From DATGFK01 sp040007395 (lineage in GTDB: Bacteria > Chloroflexota > Anaerolineae > Aggregatilineales > UBA2796), in assembly GCA_040007395.1 (NCBI GenBank), contig JBDTVG010000159.1, positions 1 through 13,228 on the forward strand: 13,228 nucleotides of DNA. Reading direction: 5' to 3'. A program made the translations under genes and the position numbers. Below are positions 1 to 6,936 of the stretch, in pieces. Within the stretch, counting starts at the first letter, position 1. Every line of letters starts with the position of its first letter. The notes beneath the pieces are model-generated. The model made no database searches, was not told the origin of the DNA, and saw only the letters and a program-made list of their open reading frames with translations.

Positions 1-99
1 AAAGTTGGCACAATCTCCTGGGTGTAGTCCTGCATAACACTATGCCAATTCTTACGACGTTCACCATTAGTTGCGAAATCCTATGTCGGCTTACAACAG

Positions 100-947
100 C
101 TAAATGAGCGCAGCTAACAGTTCCAATGCAGCATTTAAAGCTCGATTATCTGTATCGCAATCGGGTTCAAAAGAAGCCAGACATCCCGCTGCAATACTGA
201 ATTTTGCTTTGACTGCCTCGATAGCTTTTTTTACTTCGGCTACAGTCAAGCCTTCCGGGGCAAGATACGAATTGGCGTGAGCTTCTGTTGGATCGAGGAC
301 ATCCAGATCAAGATGTACATAAACTTGCTCGACTTCCTGACGCAAGCGCTCAAGGTGCGGCACAAGGGCATTTTGTAGTCCTAATTCTCGAACTTGTGCA
401 GCGCTGACCCATACAACACCAGAATTTTCAAGCATGACCCGCTCTTCGGGGTCTATATCTCGTGCCCCAACCAGAATAATATGATTTTCTGGCACGGGGC
501 AAAGCCGGGAACCGTAGCGGCTATCGCTTGCCAGCACCGTCCTGTTATGGTGGCGATACCCATGCCGTCCAGAAATCCGCTCAGGGTGGTATTGGGAGTG
601 TTGAACTCACCGTGAGCATCGAACCAAATGATGCCCGTTTTTCCAATTTCTAAGCCTGCCAGTGTGCCAAGGGCGCTTCCACAGTTGCCGGTCAGCAGAA
701 GGGGAAACGCTTGCGCCTTGCGGGCGGCGCTTACTTGCTCAGAAAGCGCTCGGCATACGCCAAAAGCGACGGCATTTTCTGTCACAAAGTCAACAGTTAC
801 ATCTACTGATGATACCGAGCACCCACGCTGCATCAGAACATCTCGCAAGCCGTGTTCCAGAATGTATTTGGGGCCTTGACCCGCCCGCCAGTCCCGATAC
901 CCCGAATCATAAGATGCAGTAATGACTTGTACGTTACGCGCTGCCAT
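100..947 (-). pseudogene. Arginase/ureohydrolase-family protein, frameshifted
   Basis: Two overlapping reading frames together give one arginase-fold protein of about 282 residues, a normal length for the family. The upstream part starts at ATG 947 and carries GNCGS (residues 87-91), DAHGEFN (110-116) and the conserved-looking SGFLDGMG and GRCW. It runs on to about P151. The downstream part continues from PVPENH with LVGARD, then DLDVLDP (D214, D216, D219 in the joined protein), and stops at 100. The frames meet at a CCCC run (plus-strand GGGG at 496-499), and adding one base there restores a continuous protein. The family hydrolyses guanidino or ureido compounds with two Mn ions. Here the usual first His ligand (GGDHS) is replaced within GNCGS and the third Asp of DAHxD is Glu, so the substrate cannot be told and the activity may be non-canonical. 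It lies 54 nt after the glycosyltransferase stop and may be read from the same transcript. The frameshift may be real or an assembly error. Confidence 0.8.
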
Positions 948-1001
948 CTGTTAGTAAGCCTTTCCACTTGCCCCAACTTGATTTTTACGTATACCAATTT
1001 A

Positions 1002-2345
1002 TTAATTGGTTGCCCCAAGCCTACGCCAAAGTACCTGATTGTTTCTATCGCGTCGGAGAACTCTCACCAGTTCCAGAGTCATACAGCCCGCGAACAGGAT
1101 CAGCGCGGGCTGTATGGGGAATAGATAGCGGGGCAGCGCCAGCAAAACACTGTGAACGGCGGTTGTGTACAGGATATAGCCCGCTATCGGCAGCAGAATC
1201 CAGAAGCGCCGCCAACACAGCACCAGCCCAATCCAGCCCATGATCACCGCCCACAAGTGAAAGCAGTACAGCAGCAGCTTAGGCCAGAAGTAATCGCCAT
1301 GTGTCAGGGCAAGCAATCCGTTCAAACTGCGATCTGTAGTAAACCACTGTGCCGCTGCGTCTTTTAGGCTGTCGCCGGGAAAATAGGGCGTGTTATGCGG
1401 CTGTAGGTAGGCAGTGCTGATATTGGCGAAACGTATTTTGATGTAGTTGGGCAGGTCGCTTTGCAACTTCTGTAACACCTGCTCTATAAACAGCTCGTTG
1501 CCTTTGCCTTCCAATACCCCATTGCCTAGCGCCTTGTCCACCGCTTGCGGGCTTTGTGGACCATACAGCCCCATCCATGCAGTTCCGGCGATCCCTTCCG
1601 CTCCGACCACCACACGATCCCACTTGAACCAGTTATAGATCGTCCATGTGGAGAGAGTCAGACTATAGGCGACAATTAACACAGCGGCGAAGCGTAGCCC
1701 TTGCCGCCACCCATGCAAGCGGATTAACTGCGCCATAAGCAATACTGGAAATAGCAGCAGTTGCGCCCGCGTGAGCGCCGCTATCCCCAACAGCACGCCA
1801 ACTACCAGCATGATTCGCCAGTTGGGGTTGTCTTGATAGGCCGCGTAGATTGCCAGTGTAGCGAATAGCAACGCGATAAAGACGCTCTCGGTAACAGGAG
1901 TCCCCGCTTCGATGATAAAAGCAGGACTGATGGCAATCACGAGAGCTGCCAGCCGCGCCACGCCAATCGTAAAGTAGCGTTTGCCCAACGAGTAGACCGC
2001 CAAGATCAACAGGACATGCCAGATAATATTCAGCAGACGAATAACGAGAATCGCGGTATTCGTTTCAACAGTTGCAGTAGGGATAAAAAGCTGGATGAGT
2101 CCGACATACACCAGATAGCCGGGACCGGGGGCGAGTGGCGGCGACGAATTCTTGACCAATTCCAACCCATACCGCAGATAAAACGCGACATCACCGCCCG
2201 CGAAATTAGGTTTGAGATCGATGATCAGAATAAAGATAAGTCGCAGCAGCACCGCTACCGCCACAATCCCGACCAACCAGAGTCGGTCTGAAATGGTCGG
2301 CTGCGGCGTAGAAGTAAGCGTAGGTCTATCACCTTGATCAGCCAT
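1002..2345 (-). CDS. Polytopic GT-C (GT39/ArnT-like) glycosyltransferase
   Basis: A 447-residue protein with a short polar N-terminus followed by about ten or more hydrophobic segments. The first begins near residue 22, and the chain ends in a basic tail rich in Arg. After the first helix comes an acidic loop motif, GGDVAFYLRYG (residues 50-60), at the place where GT-C enzymes carry the catalytic Asp of the first outer loop. These enzymes move a sugar from a polyprenyl-phosphate donor to a lipid or protein acceptor on the outer face of the membrane. Acceptor and sugar cannot be read from the sequence. The start ATG lies 3 nt after the stop of the upstream glycosyltransferase gene, so translational coupling is likely. 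The match to the PMT_2/GT39 group is by topology and motif only. A related family such as DUF2029 or an unassigned membrane mannosyltransferase is possible. Confidence 0.75.
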   Translation of the reverse strand: MADQGDRPTLTSTPQPTISDRLWLVGIVAVAVLLRLIFILIIDLKPNFAGGDVAFYLRYGLELVKNSSPPLAPGPGYLVYVGLIQLFIPTATVETNTAILVIRLLNIIWHVLLILAVYSLGKRYFTIGVARLAALVIAISPAFIIEAGTPVTESVFIALLFATLAIYAAYQDNPNWRIMLVVGVLLGIAALTRAQLLLFPVLLMAQLIRLHGWRQGLRFAAVLIVAYSLTLSTWTIYNWFKWDRVVVGAEGIAGTAWMGLYGPQSPQAVDKALGNGVLEGKGNELFIEQVLQKLQSDLPNYIKIRFANISTAYLQPHNTPYFPGDSLKDAAAQWFTTDRSLNGLLALTHGDYFWPKLLLYCFHLWAVIMGWIGLVLCWRRFWILLPIAGYILYTTAVHSVLLALPRYLFPIQPALILFAGCMTLELVRVLRRDRNNQVLWRRLGATN

Positions 2346-2348
2346 TGC

Positions 2349-4178
2349 TCAGGATACCACCCGGATATGCTTCAATATGTAAAAAGAATTGTCTGGGCCA
2401 GTGCGTTCCCACAACGGCGTATCCTCCGGTTTGAGTCGCGTGCCATCTTCGGGCTGATAGACTGTCACCACCAACCGATAGTCGCCATCGTCTAAGGTTG
2501 GCGGCAGTTTCAGATCGCGGAAGTCCTCATAATAGACTCCCGGTTTCCACGCGCTGGTTTGGGTGGGTGTATCGGTTGCTTTGGGTGGGCCATCGGTTTG
2601 GGCGATCAACTTGCCCGACTCATCAAGAATTTGCAGGCTGGTACTGTAATCGCGATCTAGTGGCTGCTGTGTCGACCACCATAACTTGACCCGGAACGAG
2701 TCGCCTTTTGCCATGTACATCCGGTTATTCTCGATCTCCACGCCATTCAGCAGGATCTTATCGTCGAAGCGTGCGCCATCCCACGCTGGTGGGCCTTCGT
2801 ACAGGCGCAGCAAAAAGAACCATGGGCCGACAAAGATCGAGGGTTTGCGCCCTTTTTCAACTTCGGACAGTAGCGCTTCGTCGCGAGGCCAACCTGTTGT
2901 CGAAAGATACCAGACTCGCGAGGCACTGCCGGGGTGATTCGCAATCGGCAAATAGCCCGTTGGGAAGTACTGCGGCAAAAAATAATCCCACGCGAATTGA
3001 TCGCCGCAGGTGCAGTTAGGATCGATCACCAAGACATCGCCGGGGCGCAGATTTTTCACGAACCACGAAAACGAATCACGAAACGGTGGCGATGTGGTAA
3101 TCGCCAATCGATAGGCAAAAAAGTCTACTGGGATTACAGGTAAGATCACAAAAGCAGCAATCGCGATCCACTGGACAGGGCGTGGTAATCGGATCGCGGC
3201 GTAACCGATAAACAGTGCTAGTCCTACGGCGACCCACCACATATAGCGCGGCTTCATGAATTCCTGATTGCGGGTCACAAAGTACACCCCAATCGGGAAC
3301 AGTATCCAGAGCATCAGCAGCAAAATGTAACGGCGTTCGGTTGGGAACTTGACCAGCCGCCATAGCAGCAGCAATCCAGCGATTACCAGCAGCCCGACAA
3401 ATACAATGGAGCCGCCGAAATCTTGATAAATCTTGAGCATGGCTTCGCCAAAGGGCAGCGGCACTTGCAGCAGTCGGCTGGTGACGCGCCCCGGCCCATT
3501 CTTGATAAACTGCGGAATGATCGGGATCGTCAGGATTAACACGCCGATACCGATAGCGACCCACTGCAAGAATAGGCGGGGGCGCATGACCACAATAAAC
3601 AGCGTCAGATAGACGATAAACAGGGCGCTCGTGAAACTGCTATAGAACATTATTGCCAGCAAAATAGCAAGTCCTGCCGCTTTGCGCCACGAAGGCTTGT
3701 TCAGCCAGCGCAGAGTCAGCCAGAAGGCCAACGCGCCCAACGTGAGCAGCATTCCGTAGGCGCGGACATCGACTCCCGCGAAGATTAGATAGCCCAACGC
3801 AGCAAAAACGGCGGTCGAAAGAATCGCGGCGATTTGCGATTCCGATCCTCGTAGAATACCGCGATTCAAGCTCAATGAGACGCGATAGATAAAGGCCAGC
3901 CCCACAAGGCTAAACAGGATCGACAGAAAGCGCGAGGCTTCCAGTGACGGGCCAGCGACCTTCATCCAGCCCCACACGATAATGCCATACAGCGGAGGCC
4001 AGTCGCCCGGAGTGCGAATCAATAGGTTAGTTAGGCTGCTGTTGGCCCGCCATACAGATCGGATTTCATCGGGCCATTCGACAAAACTAACGATATATTG
4101 CGTCCGCAGCAATGCCGCAAAGATCAAGAGCAGCACTAAGGCCAGCAGAAGATAGTGATGTTTTCGGACTGCGATCAT
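2349..4178 (-). CDS. GT39-type membrane glycosyltransferase with C-terminal beta-sandwich domain
   Basis: A 609-residue protein. Residues 8-355 are a multi-helix membrane part with the GT-C signature acidic pair in the first outer loop (WPDE, D37-E38) and a following DWPPLYGI stretch (59-66), as in PMT_2 enzymes (compare PPLYY in ArnT). Residues 356-470 form a soluble region that includes PGDVLVIDPNC. Residues 471-609 read as a beta-sandwich: a GVEIENN strand, a KGDSFRVKLWW strand, then PGVYYEDFRDLKLPP, DGDYRLVVTVYQ and a C-terminal strand. To my knowledge this tail is common on Chloroflexota GT39 proteins and may bind the glycan or acceptor. The predicted role is transfer of a sugar from a polyprenyl-phosphate donor outside the membrane. 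It lies 3 nt downstream of the flippase-like gene and 3 nt upstream of the second glycosyltransferase, so all three are probably one transcript. The substrate is unknown. Confidence 0.85.
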   Translation of the reverse strand: MIAVRKHHYLLLALVLLLIFAALLRTQYIVSFVEWPDEIRSVWRANSSLTNLLIRTPGDWPPLYGIIVWGWMKVAGPSLEASRFLSILFSLVGLAFIYRVSLSLNRGILRGSESQIAAILSTAVFAALGYLIFAGVDVRAYGMLLTLGALAFWLTLRWLNKPSWRKAAGLAILLAIMFYSSFTSALFIVYLTLFIVVMRPRLFLQWVAIGIGVLILTIPIIPQFIKNGPGRVTSRLLQVPLPFGEAMLKIYQDFGGSIVFVGLLVIAGLLLLWRLVKFPTERRYILLLMLWILFPIGVYFVTRNQEFMKPRYMWWVAVGLALFIGYAAIRLPRPVQWIAIAAFVILPVIPVDFFAYRLAITTSPPFRDSFSWFVKNLRPGDVLVIDPNCTCGDQFAWDYFLPQYFPTGYLPIANHPGSASRVWYLSTTGWPRDEALLSEVEKGRKPSIFVGPWFFLLRLYEGPPAWDGARFDDKILLNGVEIENNRMYMAKGDSFRVKLWWSTQQPLDRDYSTSLQILDESGKLIAQTDGPPKATDTPTQTSAWKPGVYYEDFRDLKLPPTLDDGDYRLVVTVYQPEDGTRLKPEDTPLWERTGPDNSFYILKHIRVVS

Positions 4179-4181
4179 CGG

Positions 4182-5261
4182 CTAGTTCGCCTGATCAGCG
4201 ACAGCGGTTTGTCGTGCAGCGCGGCTCGAAAGCTGAAGTAACGAGTACCCGATCAGGCCGGACAGTGCTACTGAAAGCAGTTGGCAAGCGTGGAGAAAGA
4301 AGCCAATCGACGCAGCATTCGACGCAGTTAGACCTGCGAAAGCCACTAACCCAAAAGTCCAGCCACCTTCAACAAGTCCCAGTCCAGCGATGCTAAAGGG
4401 TAGTGCTTCGGCAAACATGGCGATGCTGACCACAATCAGCAGCGTCCCTAGATTTTGTTGGACACCAATCGCCCACAGCAGCACCAGATTGAACATTGCG
4501 CTGGAGGCGTAGATACATGCCGAAAGCAGTATCGTCGAAAAGAAAAAACGTGGTTCGCGGATACGCTCGAACTGCCCCGCCACCAATGTCAATTTCTCGG
4601 CAGCCCATTTCGAAAATCGCGCAACACTCGGTGAACCACGTTTCGTCAGGGTTTGGCCCAGACCAATCAACTGACGTAGGATGGGGCCAGCAAAATACAA
4701 GGCAATGGCAGAGATGGCAAGTACCGGGATAAACAGCGTGAAGATCAGATGGCTCTGCGTGGCAAGTTGGCTAGTCGCCGTGAGAATACCCAACGTACAA
4801 CCCGAAGCCACCAGCAGCAGATCGAACAATCTCGCACTAAGCAAGCTGCCCACCCCCTCGCGAATTGGCTGATTTAGGTAGGTACGCAGCATAACAATAT
4901 AGGAGAGTTCACCTGTCTTGAAGGGTAGGGTACGCACAAGAAAGTTGTGATACAAGGCAATCGGATACATCAGCCTGATCGGTGTGTTTTGCTGGCCTAG
5001 CAGCAGTCGAAAGCGCAGCGCCCGGGAAAAGTTCAGCAGCATGTAGATCAGAAAGGCTAGCACCAAACTGCCTACTGGAACTGCTCTGACCATATCGCTG
5101 AACTCTTTGAAGTCGATTTGCTTGAGCAGATAGACGGCGATAAAGACCGACAAGCCAAGCCCGACGAATTTCCAGATCCATTTGTTACGCCTGAGCAACC
5201 CAAGCATGCCATTTGTGGTTGGTTTGGCTGGTTTATCGACAGGCAGAGACTCTACACTCAT
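4182..5261 (-). CDS. YbhN/LPG_synthase_TM family flippase-like membrane protein
   Basis: A 359-residue protein with a polar N-terminus (1-28) and about eight hydrophobic segments. It carries the landmarks of the lysylphosphatidylglycerol synthase membrane domain family (PF03706, UPF0104): NFSRALRFRLLLG (residues 77-89), LVRTLPFKTGELSYIVMLR (108-126), ARLFDLLLV (143-151) and, near the C-terminus, LPFSIAGLGLVEGGW. The family includes MprF's lipid-flipping half and stand-alone proteins near glycan genes. No aminoacyl-transfer domain is present, so lysyl-PG synthesis is not implied. First place in an operon with two GT-C enzymes suggests translocation or control of a lipid-linked sugar, which is an inference. 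The start at 5261 is supported by a GGGG-type ribosome site about 8 nt upstream and a promoter ending about 52 nt upstream. Confidence 0.88.
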   Translation of the reverse strand: MSVESLPVDKPAKPTTNGMLGLLRRNKWIWKFVGLGLSVFIAVYLLKQIDFKEFSDMVRAVPVGSLVLAFLIYMLLNFSRALRFRLLLGQQNTPIRLMYPIALYHNFLVRTLPFKTGELSYIVMLRTYLNQPIREGVGSLLSARLFDLLLVASGCTLGILTATSQLATQSHLIFTLFIPVLAISAIALYFAGPILRQLIGLGQTLTKRGSPSVARFSKWAAEKLTLVAGQFERIREPRFFFSTILLSACIYASSAMFNLVLLWAIGVQQNLGTLLIVVSIAMFAEALPFSIAGLGLVEGGWTFGLVAFAGLTASNAASIGFFLHACQLLSVALSGLIGYSLLQLSSRAARQTAVADQAN

Positions 5262-5320
5262 GCAGACTTACCCCGTTCAAGATTCAAATTAGCGGTGTTG
5301 CAGGAAAAATACCGCTGCTA

Positions 5321-5349
5321 ACTATACTCCGCGATCAGCACTTTCCCAA
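5321..5349 (-). promoter_or_regulatory. Sigma70-like promoter of the glycan operon
   Basis: Read on the minus strand: TTGGGA (5349-5344, 4 of 6 to TTGACA), a 17-nt spacer, then TATAGT (5326-5321, 5 of 6 to TATAAT). Transcription would begin near 5314 and leave a leader of about 52 nt before ATG 5261. A 6-bp inverted repeat (AGCGGT 5291-5296, ACCGCT 5311-5316) falls in that leader. The hexamers and spacing are seen; activity is inferred. Confidence 0.5.
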
Positions 5350-5447
5350 GAGTCTTAACAGTAGAGCGGGATGGCGTATAGGCTGTCCGCTACTCTGCTT
5401 TCCGTAGGCGAAACCTTAGGGGGTCTTCCGTAATTTTTGCTCCTCAT

Positions 5448-5469
5448 CCTGAATGCCTTCCGCATCAGG
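5448..5469 (-). terminator. Weak stem-loop after the 5477-6154 gene
   Basis: CCTGAATGC and GCATCAGG can pair around a CTTCC loop with one bulged A, 7 nt past the stop codon of the leftward gene. Neither strand has a proper T-run after it, so at best it is a weak or Rho-assisted terminator. The rest of 5262-5476 holds the operon promoter and no gene that I can support. Confidence 0.25.
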
Positions 5470-5476
5470 GGTCTAC

Positions 5477-6154
5477 CTATTTCACTTGTCTTGGAACATT
5501 AGCTTGGGTTTGGGCGAAACGAGCAAGATACTTTTCAACAGACGTAAAGCCGTACCATGACCCCTCATTTTCAGATAAATCGCCGCATGTCCCAACGCGG
5601 TTTGGATTATCCTCAGTAATAAGTTGGAAGAAAACAATCTGGGACTCTGGTCGGAGTCGGAAGCCACTGCCCGCGCCGTCTTCTGAACTGAAACTTAGCT
5701 GCATTGTAGGGTAAAGCAAGTCTATCCAATAAAACGTTGTTTTGGAGCTAGCACTAATGAGATTGAGGTTCATCACGACACGACACGGCGATCCATAACG
5801 GGTGATGACTTCGCCGAGGGTCAGAGGCAGCGCAGGGCCAGAATCAAATTCAATCGTGATACCACTAATCTTCGCTTCACGCTCATCGGGGTCAAACCTG
5901 ATGCCACTGATCGGCGGCAGATGGACAGCATATTGCCGCGATTTGCCATCGAGCATCAGATCATAGTTCTGAACTTTGTCCCAAGCCATCCCCGGCTTGA
6001 TGCCCCGCCAGCATGGCTCACCATCGCACACGCCGAAGTCGAGCCTTTGCAGTAGATCGGGTGTATGATTCTGCTGTGCGATCAGCACGACTGCGCCGCA
6101 AACCCCGGCAAGGATCAACTCCAATATCAACACGCGACGCAGTAGCCAGATCAT
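5477..6154 (-). CDS. Hypothetical signal-anchored protein
   Basis: A 225-residue protein that I cannot assign to a named family. Residues 1-26 are two arginines in a hydrophobic stretch, a signal anchor or signal peptide with no clear cleavage site, so the bulk is predicted outside the membrane. The soluble part opens with C43-DGEP-C48-WRGIKPGMAWDKV and later has LGEVITRYGSPC, a layout seen in small extracellular repeat-like domains of Chloroflexota. The paired cysteines, with GTCGDL near the C-terminus, could form disulfides. The start ATG at 6154 is preceded by AGGTG with tight spacing. The gene stands alone: 215 nt separate it from the glycan operon downstream, and an AT-rich region lies upstream. 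The reading frame is secure, the function is not known. Confidence 0.7.
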   Translation of the reverse strand: MIWLLRRVLILELILAGVCGAVVLIAQQNHTPDLLQRLDFGVCDGEPCWRGIKPGMAWDKVQNYDLMLDGKSRQYAVHLPPISGIRFDPDEREAKISGITIEFDSGPALPLTLGEVITRYGSPCRVVMNLNLISASSKTTFYWIDLLYPTMQLSFSSEDGAGSGFRLRPESQIVFFQLITEDNPNRVGTCGDLSENEGSWYGFTSVEKYLARFAQTQANVPRQVK

Positions 6155-6228
6155 TACACCTGCCTATTCGGTTATCCCGTAGCGTGAAAGTATTAACCGC
6201 TACGGCGAACACCTTAATTTTGATGCAA

Positions 6229-6234
6229 TATAAT
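6229..6234 (+). promoter_or_regulatory. Possible rightward -10 box
   Basis: A perfect TATAAT sits in an AT-rich stretch, with only a poor -35 (CGAACA at 6206-6211, 17 nt upstream). It is directly followed by a tandem repeat of AATTTTCACG (6232-6241 and 6243-6252). No annotated rightward gene follows, only a 24-codon open frame. The evidence is weak because the region is AT-rich. Confidence 0.25.
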
Positions 6235-6260
6235 TTTCACGCAATTTTCACGAAAAATTG
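6232..6260. repeat. Tandem AATTTTCACG repeat with overlapping dyad
   Basis: AATTTTCACG occurs at 6232-6241 and again at 6243-6252, a period of 11 bases or about one helical turn. The second copy overlaps a perfect dyad, CAATTTT (6242-6248) with AAAATTG (6254-6260). Spacing of one turn on one face of the DNA is typical of an operator bound by a dimer or by two monomers. It lies 78 nt upstream of the leftward start at 6154. No regulator is identified. Confidence 0.35.
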
Positions 6261-6300
6261 ATGTGAGAAAAATCCTTAATGCGTTTTCGCTAGAGTCTCT

Positions 6301-6375
6301 ATGAAAAGTAACTTGTCAAAAGATGGAAAAACTTTTATCATTCTTGTAAATAAATTTAACAAAATAAATTTTTAG
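6301..6375 (+). CDS. Possible 24-residue small protein
   Basis: ATG 6301 opens a 24-codon frame ending at TAG 6373-6375, 11 nt before a strong hairpin terminator. The peptide starts MKSNLSKDGK, has a hydrophobic FIILV core and a basic, Asn-rich end. The ribosome site is poor (AGAG about 6 nt upstream). A frame of this length arises easily by chance. The same stretch could instead be the body of a small RNA started by the promoter at 6313-6341, and the two readings exclude each other in part. Confidence 0.15.
   Translation: MKSNLSKDGKTFIILVNKFNKINF
6313..6341 (+). promoter_or_regulatory. Good sigma70-like promoter facing an ORF-less stretch
   Basis: TTGTCA (6313-6318, 5 of 6), a 17-nt spacer, then TATCAT (6336-6341, 5 of 6). 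Transcription would begin near 6348 and stop at the hairpin ending near 6417, giving an RNA of about 70 nt without an ATG. The match is strong by eye, but the region is AT-rich, so chance matches are more likely than usual. Confidence 0.35.
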
Positions 6376-6386
6376 TTAAATAATAG

Positions 6387-6417
6387 AGGCAGTCTGCGGA
6401 AGCGGACTGCCTTTTTT
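6387..6417. terminator. Strong intrinsic terminator, possibly bidirectional
   Basis: AGGCAGTCTGC (6387-6397) pairs with GCGGACTGCCT (6402-6412), an 11-bp stem with one G-T pair and a GGAA loop. On the plus strand TTTTTT follows at once (6412-6417), a textbook intrinsic terminator. On the minus strand the hairpin lies about 20 nt past the stop of the 6434 gene with a mixed CTATTATTT tail, so it probably also ends the leftward operon. No plus-strand gene of normal size leads into it. Confidence 0.85.
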
Positions 6418-6433
6418 GTTGGTGTTAATATGC

Positions 6434-6928
6434 TTAAAGCACCATAAAAACGGCGAACAACACATAGATAGCCGTTAGAATCGTGGTGATACCAAGCATC
6501 ATACGAGTAGTCGCTCCGCCTTCGGTATAGCCCGATGTTCTCAGAAATTGCAGCTTCGTCAATTGTCCGAGTATGTAAAATACACCGAAAATAAGCGGCA
6601 GGGTGCGATGATCGGGCAGACGCAGCAAGGCGAACAACAACCCCAGATGCCCCAATAGATTGAGTATGGCGAAGATCATTGAAACTGTCTCGCGCTGCTG
6701 AAAGCGTATTGTGACCTGCACGATGGAGGCGACAACCAGCAAAACGAGAACGATTACCGCAGCAAGATGTGAATTGTTCGCTAGCACAAAACCGTCCGCG
6801 GAAAGCGACCTGACAAAAGCCACCATCCCCGCCCCGATGGCGACCAGCTTGAGAACTGTCTCGATCCAGCCCAAAGCTCCCCACTTCTCAATGTGCCAGC
6901 CCTGAGTTTGTACGCCCGATTGCATCAT
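6434..6928 (-). CDS. Hypothetical integral membrane protein
   Basis: A 164-residue protein with a short hydrophilic N-terminus and five likely membrane helices, near residues 22-42, 54-74, 82-103, 110-127 and 143-164. The loop between helices four and five (FLRTSGYTEGGATTR) is polar. I do not recognise the family and see no catalytic motif. Two ATG codons stand side by side (6928 and 6925). AGGAGA at 6936-6931 lies only 2-3 nt from the first, so translation more likely begins at 6925, giving 163 residues. It follows the DUF6585-like gene by 6 nt, and its ribosome site abuts that gene's stop, so the two are surely co-transcribed. A shared membrane role is likely but unknown. Confidence 0.75.
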   Translation of the reverse strand: MMQSGVQTQGWHIEKWGALGWIETVLKLVAIGAGMVAFVRSLSADGFVLANNSHLAAVIVLVLLVVASIVQVTIRFQQRETVSMIFAILNLLGHLGLLFALLRLPDHRTLPLIFGVFYILGQLTKLQFLRTSGYTEGGATTRMMLGITTILTAIYVLFAVFMVL

Positions 6929-6930
6929 AT

Positions 6931-6936
6931 TCTCCT
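6931..6936 (-). promoter_or_regulatory. Ribosome binding site AGGAGA deciding the 6925/6928 start
   Basis: A strong AGGAGA on the minus strand is followed by AT and then two tandem ATG codons. Spacing favours the second (5-6 nt) over the first (2-3 nt). Confidence 0.6.

Noticed and set aside
1..35. Possible start of a leftward gene at ATG 35 (MQDYTQEIVPT...) running off the left edge.
   Set aside because: Only 11 codons are visible and there is no clear ribosome site; it reads like protein, but it cannot be supported.
394..922. Several rightward open frames of 73-86 codons opposite the arginase-family gene.
   Set aside because: They are antisense to a gene with clear family motifs and show no recognisable protein features.
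993..1010. Inverted repeat ACCAATT / AATTGGT at the stop of the 447-residue glycosyltransferase gene.
   Set aside because: The stem is AT-rich and no T-run follows on the minus strand, so it is not a convincing terminator.
3076..3564. A 162-codon leftward frame inside the large glycosyltransferase gene.
   Set aside because: It overlaps the membrane part of a well-supported gene in another frame and its composition (Arg, Ala, Trp rich) is that of a shadow frame.
5353..5399. Imperfect inverted repeat (CAGTAGAGCGG with CCGCTACTCTG) upstream of the glycan operon promoter.
   Set aside because: Three central mismatches and a long loop make it no better than chance in a region of this size.
6372..6884. 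A 170-codon leftward frame overlapping the five-helix membrane protein.
   Set aside because: The alternative frame at 6434-6928 gives clean membrane helices and a strong ribosome site; this frame gives Arg/His/Ser-rich text and runs through the terminator hairpin.
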